Made by a program: the position numbers and the translations under genes. Source: Gryganskiella cystojenkinii (Eukaryota > Mortierellomycota > Mortierellomycetes > Mortierellales > Mortierellaceae). Taken from it: DNA of 53,866 bases. Shown one piece after another: positions 35,967 through 45,623 of this stretch. The notes under the pieces are model-generated. The model had not been told where the DNA came from and ran no database searches. It saw nothing but the letters and a program-made list of their open reading frames with translations. Position 1 is the first letter of the stretch. The number at the start of each line of letters is the position of its first letter. The DNA is taken from NCBI GenBank assembly GCA_015852425.1, contig JAAAIG010000163.1:1711-55576 (forward strand). Reading direction: 5' to 3'.

Positions 35967-38706
35967 ATGGTCGTTGCCGACTCGAGTCAGCCACGCATGT
36001 CGGTCCCTTCAACACTTGCAAACATCATGCTTGTCCACTCTGAAACCTCCACAACATCCTCCACAAGGCGAAGGAACGCATCGTCCAACTCTACAACCGC
36101 GATCAACACGGACAACAGTACCCCATACTCTTCGGCCCTGAACGTATCCACAACCCCTTGCCCACCATCACCGCCTCTGACCCCTGACAGCCCCTCAGCA
36201 ACTGCACAACAACAACCACCACAACAACAACACACAACATTGTCGAAGATGACCGCCACACCTACTTCAACGACGACAACGACAGTTCAATCGAAAACAG
36301 GAAAACGAAGAGCGATCCACGAACAGGCCAAGCGGAATCACAAGTTGGCCACAGCCGGCAATGGCAGGGGTGCCTTGTCTTTAATGTATCGCCATCAACT
36401 TGGTAGGCTTTCTTTAGTTATACTTAAGTGCTTTGTGCACTCGTTGTGGGTGGCCATAAGCCTAATGCTTCAGGAATCTAAACAAGACAAAACCGTTGTT
36501 CGGTAACCGGGGTTTCGTGCGTTCCGGGTGTTTCAGTTTCTTCCTGTGGCAGATTCATTTAATATCATTCCTGTCGTTCTTTTCTTAAGGACTGCACAAT
36601 GTCTCAAAGTTTCGAGACAGGGGACCCTTCTGGCATCCACCGTCATGGAGCAAGGGAATCAAGAACTTGTCACTCTTACCTGGCAACGCCCGATGTGAAA
36701 AAGCAAAAGAACTGACCAATGGACCTGTTTTGACATGTGCAATTGAATAGACGTTCCTGCGTACGTCATGGCTACCGTCTTTGCCTGCCACTTCATCCTT
36801 CAAATTCCAGCAGCATCAGTCTTCCTCATTTTGCAAAACAAGGATCCTTTGACAGGACTCTATGCCAAATCATGGACTGATCTTTATTTCATCGGATTCG
36901 GCGTTGTTGTCTTTACGTTCTTGCGAGCATTCGTTATGACTTTTGTCTTGAAACCCATCGCAATGGTATCTGGCGTCAAGAACGAACACCGACGGAATCG
37001 ATTCCAAGAAGAGGGTTGGGTCTGTCTGTACTATACCATCAGTTGGTCCATGGGGATGGTAAGAACAACTTCTTTTTTGTTGGTTTGTTCGTCAAGACAC
37101 ATATCGGATGAATTTGACGAACAGGGACTCAGAACGACATCATCGTACATGCAAAAGAAGAATTACAATTGATCGGAGTGGGCAGATGGGCTACCTGATC
37201 CCAGGAACATGAATCTTCCGTTTCCGAAACAGGCTTTGAAAAGAGAAACCGCCCATTGACAGTCGATCAGGATCAAACAACTCATGGTTGCAGAAACTGA
37301 GCGCAAGAAGGCAACGGCAGAAGAATAGGCAGCGGACACCTTGTACAAGTTGAGATGAACACCATACCAAAGAAGGACACGATCTTGGCGGGAAAGCAGT
37401 AACAATCAAAAAAGGATGGACTGACGGGGCAGGAGAGGGAAACTCCATGCAAAAGAACTGAACTTTGTGCAACCTTGCCTTGAGTGTGGAGGATGTTTTC
37501 CCGGGATAGAGATGCTTTGACGGGCGAAACATTATTTAAACACACCTTCTCCCACGCTAAACAACCTTACAAGGAAAACGGAGTAACAAACAACCGGTTG
37601 CGCCGCTCGATGGATGAGGAAATGAATGCAAGGCATCGGAATCAACCTAATGACTTCCATCAATTCGTTTCCTGGAGCCTAGTTGCTCGTCGGCAGCACT
37701 CCCTTCCGTCGGGGGTGACAAATCTTTTATTCTATGACGACCCCTTCCTTTTCGGACCTCGAATCTCACTCAATTGCTTCCTATTTTACCTTTGTGCATT
37801 TCAATGATAGTACGTCCTTCGTCAATCCCCTGTCTGGAACCACTGGACTTTTTGGTTCAAGCCCGAGGCCTTTTTTGATGGATACCCTCATACTCGCTTG
37901 CCCCATAGTATGCTCTGGTACTACTATGTCCAGCTGGCATTTTGGCTTCAACAAGTCTTTGTCTTGCAAGTCGAGGTGCCCAGAAAGGACTTTTGGGCTC
38001 TGATGTCTCATCATACGGTGACCTTACTCTTGATCGGGGGAAGCGCTCTCTCTAACTTTTGGCGGGCAGGCAACGCAGTTTTCGTGGTCATGGACCTCGC
38101 GGACATCATTCTTGCTGTGGGTTTTTTGAATCAGATCTTTGTGCCCATAAGCATAATTGCGTATCTGTGCTCCCATGAACTGATTTTGACTTTTTTTTTA
38201 AAAAAAAAAAAAATCATTCATATAGTTTTCGAAGTCGATGAAGTACCTGGGAGTGGCGAGTCGAGTGTGCGACACGTTTTTCGGGATCTTTATGGTCTCC
38301 TGGCTTTATACCCGGCACTATCTGTATGGTTATATCCTGCACTCTTTCGTTTTTACTGCCTATGAGATGATCCCTTTCGAATTAAATATCGCAGAGGGCA
38401 AGTGGTACTGTCGAGAGCTCGCCTGGCTGCCAGTTTTAGGACTGACACTCTTGCAAATCTTGATGGTCTATTGGTTCGCGATGATCCTCAAGATTGTGGT
38501 GAAGATTCTCAAGGGTCAAAGTGCAGAGGATGATCGCAGCGATAATGAGAAGTAAGTCAAGTGTTATGGATGCCATGTTTTGCTCGGTCCATTTGTCGCT
38601 CCAGTTTCTAACATTTTGGTCCGCATCTCGTTCTTCGTACCGACCTAGTGAATCTGAAATAATTGGCACGAGCGAAAATAAGCTTGCGAAGCACATATCA
38701 GAGTAG
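35967..38706 (+). CDS. LAG1: Ceramide synthase (Lag1/CerS, TLC domain)
   Basis: The enzyme N-acylates sphingoid bases with fatty acyl-CoA in the ER membrane. Exons 35967-36402, 36590-36694, 36751-37058, 37811-38116, 38226-38551 and 38649-38706 give 512 residues. A Ser/Thr/Pro/Gln-rich N-terminus of about 120 residues precedes the TLC domain. The Lag1 motif is clear: VPRKDFWALMSHHTVTLLLI (the essential His pair) followed by NFWRAGNAVFVVMDLADIIL. Other family blocks are PHSMLWYYYVQLAFWLQQVF and KYLGVASRVCDTFFGIFM. No homeobox-like domain is seen. The intron at 36695-36750 uses a GTGAAA donor and is needed to avoid a stop. The last intron is optional: its donor overlaps an in-frame TAA (38553-38555), so either a shorter or a longer acidic tail is possible. 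Confidence 0.93.
37059..37810 (+). other. Intron 3 of ceramide synthase, unusually long
   Basis: At 752 bases it is several times longer than most introns of its neighbours. The donor is ATG|GTAAGA and the acceptor ATGATAG|TAC, both required by phase. Minus-strand open frames inside have no recognisable motif. No snoRNA boxes could be defended. Confidence 0.65.
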
Positions 38707-39187
38707 TCCTGCAATAAAGACACCAGCTTTACCACAAGAAAAAAAAAAAAAATAAAATAAAATAAAAAGTCAATCACTTTGTCTCCCTTTTTTGGCTCTC
38801 AGCTGTTGTATACCATAAATGGAGAACAATGCTTATTCATGGTCATTCATGGTGTGTTCATGTCAACAGCAGAGGGCGTCTTTCAATTTGAGAAAACGTG
38901 GTATATTGACTTGAATAGAGAGAAAATAGCTGAAGCTAAGGTATAAGGACTATGTGGAATCAACCGAATAGGCGTAGGGAGAACTATGATACAAGGTAGG
39001 CGAATTGGGAGTAAGAAAAAGCAAGCAAAGGGGGTATTGAAAGGGCTATGAGGCGACTTTTTGATGGAAGTGTTGGCTCCGGACGTAGGCTGCCCGGATT
39101 TGAGGTATGTTTGCGGACGAAAAAAATCAAAAGTAAGGAGAGCTTAGGAGAGCAAATGGAAACGCAGACGTGAAGAGGTCAACGTAT
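38707..39187. other. Convergent intergenic region between ceramide synthase and E2F
   Basis: The two 3' ends meet here. It contains the ceramide synthase AATAAA and an A-rich run near 38740-38770. No gene is supported. Confidence 0.55.
38713..38718 (+). terminator. Polyadenylation signal of ceramide synthase
   Basis: AATAAA lies 6 bases after the stop of the longer isoform and about 160 bases after the alternative stop. Confidence 0.5.
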
Positions 39188-42100
39188 TCACTCGCTCATT
39201 TCCTCATCATCTTCCTGAACATGTTGTCCCTCTTCGAAAGCTGCTTGGCAGATCTGGGCGACATCCTGGGGTGGCAAGGAAGAAGCGATCATCTTTTGGC
39301 CAATCATCATCTTTTGGAGGGGTGCATCGTCCTCATCGTCTTCATCCGAGGACGAGGAGAGATCGTCGTCATCGGTCATATCCTCATCCGAGGACGAAGA
39401 GAGCTCAGATTCGTCCGTGCTGCTGAAATCATCCTGGGAAGAGTAATCATCCATGGAAGAGTAGTCGGTCGAACCTTCCGATGACGAATCTGAGGATAGG
39501 AAAGGAGATCCGGGGCAACGAGGTGGGACCGCAAAGGAGCTCAGGTGAACATCGCCAGTGCGGGTCTTGTGTTCCAACTTCATGACGAATGGCTTTGACG
39601 CCTAAAATTGATCCAAGAGTAAACAGATAATTGGGTTAGTATAGCCTTGTTCTTTTCAATTGTTAAAGCTCAAATGCGCCACAAGTCAGTACCATCTACT
39701 ATCAATCACTTACATCTGATGGTTCTTCGATCTGCATATAGGTCTCATGAGGGGTCTTCACGGCGAGAACGAGTGAATCCTGCAACGAGTCGATCTTCTT
39801 GATATCATTCATAGTGATATAGGCGTAACGAGACGTTTCTTCGTTAGTCAGGGTCTCCTTGAGGTTGTTGTCCAAGGTAGATCGGAGAGCCAAAAGACGA
39901 GTCCGATCTGCTGTCAAACGAGCCTTTTCCGCCATCAACTCCTCTCGGCGCTGCCGGTTGATCTCGGTTTTGTTGAGTGCACGGTTGTTCTCCAAGGTGC
40001 TACTGGGAATTCCCCTACAGTAAGCGAAAGTAAAACGTGGGAAAAATGGAAAACAGGCGAATTTAATACCAAAGAAATACATCCGCCAAGGCTGCATATC
40101 GTCATCATTACCACATTAACAGACAAACCAGCACAATCCATAAAAACATACTTCCAACGAACGTTGTTCTTCTTGAACTTCTCGATCAGATCAATGCCTT
40201 CAAGAACATGCGTGATATCGTAAATTCGGCGCTTTTGAACGTTAAGCTTATCGGCCGTGTTGTTCAGATCCAATGTGCCCTTCTCCTCTTTCAAAAGACG
40301 AATGAACTGCTTTGTGAGCTGTCCAAGTGACCGTTCGGCACGGCTCGAGTCTGTGAATTGGTGGATGAAAAGGGATGTAAATATGCATGTTGAAGGGAGC
40401 ATTAATCGAAAACAGTTCCCGTCTACAATGCCTGCAGTGCGCCTTCCAGCCCTATCAAATCCGTCCTGTGAATGAAAGAGTTCACGAATCATCGATCCAA
40501 AGGAATCTTTTTGCAGATGATCCGTGGTCCTGGGCTAGTCCTTGTCGTCATCGTCTCACCCAAGTCGCTCTTACGTCGACTGAAAGCCGTGAAGTGCGAT
40601 CCTCTGCTGAAGCAAACACAAAAAACGATAAACAGAAAGGACTGTTACCTTTAGCTGCGGTAGCAGGTTTAGCCTTGGGTCCAGATCCAGGAGCAGCGCC
40701 ACCACTCTTACGACCTCTCTTTCCCGGCTTGGCCAGCTGAGGCACAGTGATATGCGAATCTTGAGTGTTGTTGATGCGGTTCTAGAGCGGGAAAAAAGAC
40801 AAATCTTGAGACGTCAGTGCTGAGCATTTTAGCAAAAAATCGCGCTTGGTGTGGGTGAAATTACTCAAAACAGACAAAAAAATGTGATGTAAAGAAAAAC
40901 GGAAAGAGAAATAAACGTGTTTCCCCTGTGCAATGACCGCGCGAATGGTTGATGATGTTGTCATGGGTGGCTACCCCCCAAAAAGTGTTCGCTATCACGC
41001 CCTTTTTTCCAAGGCGTCTTGCCCAAGGTATTCAATCTCACTTAAAAGTGAAGGGATGAATGAAGGTTTGAGTTGTGTCCCTTCCCTGTGTGAGTATGTT
41101 TTTTTTGCCCCGCGCTGATGCAAATAAACATTGGAGGGACCTGCAGGTGCAAGAGTGGCGGGAAAATTTAAACGCAGCTGCTCTCTCCTTCCCTCTCTTT
41201 CTCCTCATTTCCCTCCCTCTTTGATCCTCCTCTCTTTGTTTTTTTGCCCTCAATTGGAAAGAAAGTGAGCAGCAGTGGCAACCCTTTTTTTTTTTTTTTT
41301 TTGAGGTGGTCCTTTTGTTCACAGAGTCCTGCTGGCCATTGAAATGAACACTGAATACGCAAGCGTTCTTTTCCCCCCTTGAGTTTGTTGACATTCTCCT
41401 GGCAAGTGCACTGTGCATTCTCTTGCTTTCCTTATCAACAGAGCGGTGGGCGAAGGTCGCGAGTACTACTAGTCGATCCTGATCCCTGGTTGGTCCTCTT
41501 TGGCTCGCATGCGCATAACATCCTGCACCAACACACACGCCTCTCTTTTTTTTTGCACACTGCATCAAAGATCTCAACCATTTTCATCACAGCACAATGC
41601 AAATCCTGTAAAAATTCACTCTTCACCGCACAACACTCCCACGAGGACCAGAAGACCGAGAATCCACAATAGTGAAAGGGGATGATATTGAAAAGAAGGA
41701 GAAAGAAAGTAAAACCGGGGCATAGTCGAATACCAACAGGTTCGACGGGCGAGTTTTCGACAAGTGGTCGACAAAAAAGTGATAAGAAAAGAGGTGTTTT
41801 GCAAATGGAGGAGTGGGTTTGTCGAAATGAATGCTAATGTCTTGTTTTGTTCCGTCCGTGAAGAATGCACGCCTGAGTATTCTTTTAATTTTTGTACTCT
41901 CTCTCTCTTTCTCTCTCTCCTGCTTGCTGCAAGCCTGACCTCGTGAAAGGCGGGAAGGGTAATAAAAACAACAACAGCAGCAGCAACAAAAAAAGGAACC
42001 CCGCCTCTGAATAATACCAAACGGACCGAAAAGGAGGGAAAACAAAATAAAAAAATGACCGCTGGCGGGAAAATGGTCGCAATGGAGCACATCCCAAAAC

Positions 42101-42668
42101 AACCAACTGACAAACGGGTCTTTGCGAGATATGTGTGTGTTGTCCATCACCCACAATAACACAAAAGGGAGGGGGGATGAGCGCGATAGTGAAAGGAGTC
42201 CAAGCCAATGTCGAAAATAAAATAAAAACCCGAAATGAACAACGAGAAGGAGAGGAAGGAGCCCTCATTCGCTCCTTGGTCCTTGGTCGGTTCTTTTGTT
42301 CCTCTTCCGTGCGCGCACTGATCGTAAACGAGTTCCCATTCGTCTTCTGCGACATGTTCATTGCCCTGCCTCTGTTCCGTTGCATATGAAGGGAAGCAGA
42401 TGTTGAGTCCTTCTTGTGTCCATTTCTCTTTTTTTTGTCCGTGATGCGCCATTGCAGAGTTGAGCTGAGTTGGGGGGGTCACCGTTCCTTGTGGTCCTTG
42501 TGTTCCCTTCTCCTTCACTCTCCCTCCCTCCCTTTCCTCAACCCGAGACAAAAGGGAAAAGAAAAAAAAAAAAAAAACGCTGCTTACCTCTCTTTCAACC
42601 CAGGTGTGATCCGAGAAAGTCGAGAGACCGGGCATGGTGGCGGTCATGACATGTGTGGTGGGAGACAT
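39188..42668 (-). CDS. E2F: E2F transcription factor
   Basis: E2F proteins bind TTTSSCGC sites with a DP partner and drive G1/S genes in the nucleus. The model is exons 42668-42588, 40781-40649, 40350-40152, 40014-39714 and 39601-39188, 375 residues. The DNA-binding winged helix (about 70-138) has [16 protein letters not shown] and the signature [14 protein letters not shown], then [10 protein letters not shown] coiled-coil and marked-box region follows ([20 protein letters not shown], then [20 protein letters not shown] and SKPFVMKLE). The C-terminus is a long Ser/Asp/Glu tract ending in EEMSE, with no obvious animal-type pocket-protein motif. The first exon is the least certain: [16 protein letters not shown] ends at a perfect donor, in phase with exon 2, but leaves a 1.8-kb intron. 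Exons 2-5 are secure. Confidence 0.92.
40786..40795 (-). promoter_or_regulatory. E2F-like site overlapping the exon 2 acceptor
   Basis: Read on the minus strand it is TTTTCCCGCT, matching the E2F consensus TTTSSCGC. It lies in the acceptor pyrimidine tract of the E2F gene, so the match may be incidental to splicing. Confidence 0.3.
41157..41166 (-). promoter_or_regulatory. Consensus E2F site
   Basis: The minus strand reads TTTTCCCGCC, a perfect E2F element. It lies in the long first intron or proximal promoter of the E2F gene, which suggests autoregulation. Confidence 0.5.
41949..41958 (-). promoter_or_regulatory. Weak E2F-like site
   Basis: The minus strand reads CCTTCCCGCC. It has the SSCGC core but only a partial T tract. 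Confidence 0.3.
42064..42073 (-). promoter_or_regulatory. Consensus E2F site
   Basis: The minus strand reads TTTTCCCGCC, identical to the site at 41157-41166. The two identical decamers are 907 bases apart in the same intron. Confidence 0.5.
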
Positions 42669-43448
42669 GGTTCAGTCTTGTTTTTTTGTTGGTGTTGGTG
42701 TCGGTGTCGGTGTTGTTTTTTGTTGTTGTTTTTGTTGTTGCGGCAGGTAGGGTTCTTGTCCGTTTGATCGAACAGGTGGATCGCTTTGGTGGTTTCGCGG
42801 CAAAGGTTATAAAAAAGGCGGTGGCGAGTGAGCGTTTAGTTTAAGCTCCGGAGAGACAGCGTACGAGCAAAGGGATGGTCAAAGAGTTCCTTTCGAGGAC
42901 AAAGAGTCGATCTTCTTGAGGTTTCAAGGACTTGCAGGTTCAGCAATGAAAAAAAACGGACAACGGACGGGTTGCAGCGACGATCACTGAGCTGGGAGGA
43001 GTTCGGTGGTATGACCTTATTTTTTCTTTTTCTCGCGGGAGTGCAAAAAAAGAGAATCGGTTGTCTTGTTTCGAGGATAAGGTCAGCGAACGAGTTGTTG
43101 ACTTGAGGAGACGGAGCTAGACAGTAGACTGGAGAACGTGCTTGTGTGTTGGAGGCAGCGACCGGGTGGAGGTAACGACAAAGACTGCCTGACGAAAAGT
43201 TGGTGTTCGGCAGAGACGGTAGGCCTTGGTTTTTATCTTTTTCTTCTCTTGGAGTGCGTCTTGACGGTGGTTAATAGCAGGCAACGGCGGCAGAGTTCTT
43301 GGGCACTTGCTGTGTTCTTGATTTGTAGCGGTGGAAGGGATGGAAGAGTGAAAGAGGAAAGTGGTAGTAGAGTGGAAGTTGGGGAGTGAAGGGTTGAAGA
43401 GAAGGAAGAGAAAAAAAGAAAAAAGAAGAGAGAAGAGAGGAAAAGAGA

Positions 43449-43465
43449 GTTGCGAGGCTCGCAAC
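43449..43465. repeat. Eight-base inverted repeat GTTGCGAG-G-CTCGCAAC
   Basis: Two perfect 8-base arms flank one base. The palindrome sits 3 bases downstream of the TATA-like element on the E2F strand. It could be a dimeric factor site or a small hairpin. Confidence 0.6.
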
Positions 43466-43467
43466 GG

Positions 43468-43475
43468 TTTTTATA
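43468..43475 (-). promoter_or_regulatory. TATA-like box TATAAAAA on the E2F strand
   Basis: On the minus strand the context is GGGTATAAAAACCG, a good TATA match. It lies 800 bases before the proposed E2F ATG, implying a long or spliced leader if it is used. Confidence 0.4.
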
Positions 43476-44401
43476 CCCGAGGGAAGTGACATGTTTTTGG
43501 CAGAGAGTCATGTTTTTCGCAAGTTTTTGAGAAAAGAGATTGCTGTGAAGTGCTGGAGAGTGGAGGTCAAAGGATTGCGGAAGGAGCAAGTTCAAGAAGG
43601 GACCAACAACAAAAAATGATGAGTTGAATCGAAGGAGGTGAATTAAGGCCAAGAGGGAAAAGGGACAGAGGATGCAATCTCTGTGGGACTGAAAAAAATA
43701 TAATTTTTTTTTTGTTTGTTTGGGTTGCAAGGTAACCATACCATGGTGTGTTTGTGTGAATGGGAAGAGAAGGGGGGAGGGAGAGGAAGAGGGGATCAAA
43801 TTTTTTTTTGATGGAATTGATTTTTTTTTTCGGATACTGACTTCTTCAGTTGGTTGAAAAAACGATGGACAGAATAAAAATGAAAAAGCTGGATACGAGG
43901 AGGAAAGGACGCGAACAGAATCAGTAGAGCAGTCTTCCTGTGGTGAACCATAGGCAAAGACCATGAAAATGTGTTACTCTCAAAGTAGAGACGGAGCAGT
44001 GAACCACAGGCATCGACACAAGGAGATTGCAAAATAATGTGGAGACTAAAGACCAATAAAAAAATGAAAAATAAAATAAAAGAGACACAGTAATCATTCG
44101 TTCATTGCCTGGTTAGCATAACCAGCCCAGGAACAGCTTATCAACGCAAATTTGTTGTTGCTGCTACTCTATGAACTGTGTCCTATTTTTTCAATCAAAT
44201 TCTCGTCCCGCGGCAAACGAACCGCCCAATGTGGTCCGCACACAAAGACAGATTCTCAATGACCTGAAACTATGAAATAGGAAGGGTGGCAAAAATACCA
44301 TTGCTTGGGTACAAATGGCTGAACTGACCCGACAGTCAGGACTGCTGCGGGGGTTGATTGTTGCACACAAACACACAAGAAAAGCCAATGCACTCGGCAG
44401 G

Positions 44402-44427
44402 TTTTTTTTTTTTTTTTTTTTTTTTTT
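44402..44427. repeat. Homopolymer of 26 T
   Basis: This is the longest homopolymer I noticed in the window and lies in the E2F to RING-gene gap. It may be replication slippage or the tail of an old insertion; no flanking element was recognised. Confidence 0.9.
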
Positions 44428-45115
44428 GCAAAAAAGTGACTTTCGATTCGATGAGGCTGAAAAAAGAAATCACTTAATTGCAAACAGTTCCTGCACAAAA
44501 GAGAACTCTTGGTCCTGCCCAGTAGACTTTATTTTGTTGTCGCCACGCTGTATCATCACTATTATGCCGAGATTTCAACGCTTGGCAACGCTTGGCCTCG
44601 TCAGTGATAGACAAGAAACGAGTTCTTTTTTGATTACGGTACTTTTATTGTTTTCATTGTTGACAACCACAACCCCAGCCACGAGTTCCTTTCATGCCGC
44701 TCACAAGGCAAAAAATGTCCAAGGTCTTCCTTTAGACCTGTGAAAGAGATGACATAAGCGATCATCTGCTTGACGCGTGCAAATTTAATCGACATTCACA
44801 AACGCGTTTCCAATTTCTAGGTACCGCTCTGTCTATGAACTGCTGTCTTCCTCATCGAACCCATGGAAGGAAGGCACACAAAGTGCTTTCGGACATGGCG
44901 CTAATTCTCTCTCTGGTGCTACTTCTCTCTCTTTCTTTTTTTTCACTTTTTTTTAGGTCCTCTGATATTTTTACAGCACTGCTGGCGTGATTCTCATCCG
45001 CGTGCGACGGTTTCGAGCGTACGTTGGCATGACCATCACAAAAATACGAACATCTGCGCATAAGAGCGTAACTTTGGATGACTGACCATCGACTAAACGA
45101 GCCTTTTCTCTCTTT

Positions 45116-45487
45116 TTACTGTACATTTTTTTTTTTTTTTTTTTTTATTTTTTTAGTAGATCTTTTAAGACTGTTAAGATCGGCCTCAGATAGAGTCAGA
45201 AGGGGGTCGCTCCTGGTTCCAAATAACGAGACCAGGATCTTTTGATGCAGGATCAGGTCTTGCACAGCGCCATTACGAGGGTACAGTTTGATTTGAGACA
45301 TGTCCTCTTGGTTAGCCGTGCTTGGTAATATGTGAAGAGCTTCATCTTTCGTGCGCAAGGGAACCAGGTAACCCTTTCGTGACTTTGAAGTGGGAATGGA
45401 CGCACAAATTTGGTCATTCAGGTATCCAATTACACTTCGAGTTTTGATTCGGTGTTGTAATAGCACTTCACATCTCGACTGAGAAAA
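45116..45487 (-). pseudogene. Coding-like fragment ending in an A-tract, possible gene remnant
   Basis: On the minus strand an acceptor-like TTTTCTCAG is followed by about 115 codons of balanced amino acid composition, including GYLVPLRTKDEALHILPS, KLYPRNGAVQDLILHQ and TRSDPLLTLSEADLNSL. The frame then runs into Lys codons made by a tract of 21 A residues (45127-45147 on the plus strand as T). I do not recognise the family. Upstream there is room for only about 140 bases before the RING gene, so a whole gene does not fit. It may be a 3' exon remnant, a retroposed copy with its poly(A) tail, or an unknown short gene. It could also be a chance open frame. Confidence 0.3.
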
Positions 45488-45623
45488 TGAGTCAATTTCA
45501 TTTCACTGCACGATGTTCTAGCCTTTAGGCAGTCCCAGAAAAGAGCTGGCATGAAATTTGAATTCTCATTCTCCTTTTCTTTGCTCAGTCATCACTTTTA
45601 TCATTCCTAACTGTTCTCATTGC

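Larger units (their letters stand above)
40782..42587 (-). other. Long first intron of E2F with E2F-type sites
   Basis: This 1806-base intron is the longest in the window. It starts at GAG|GTAAGC and ends at CTCTAG|AAC on the minus strand. It contains several C/T-rich runs, an 18-T run at 41285-41302, and four sites of the form GCGGGAA listed separately. If the proposed first exon is wrong, part of this stretch is promoter rather than intron. Confidence 0.55.
42669..45080. other. E2F upstream region and empty part of the divergent gap
   Basis: This is the promoter and leader side of E2F, read leftwards. It is rich in A/G on the plus strand (C/T on the E2F strand). It holds a TATA-like element at 43468-43475, a palindrome at 43449-43465 and a 26-T run at 44402-44427. 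Short open frames here are low complexity and are not called. Confidence 0.5.

Noticed and set aside
37191..37545. Minus-strand open frames in the long ceramide synthase intron as a nested gene
   Set aside because: Composition is irregular, no domain is recognisable and no splice-consistent extension exists.
41038..42668. Several overlapping 160-180 codon minus-strand frames in the E2F 5' region
   Set aside because: They overlap in different frames and are rich in Phe, Ser and Lys from C/T runs. Only the first 27 codons before the donor at 42587 make sense as an exon.
43117..44056. Long Ser/Phe/Leu-rich minus-strand frames upstream of E2F
   Set aside because: Low-complexity pyrimidine-rich leader sequence without motifs or codon bias.
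44315..44743. 142-codon plus-strand frame spanning the 26-T run
   Set aside because: It depends on a polyphenylalanine stretch from the homopolymer and has no recognisable domain.
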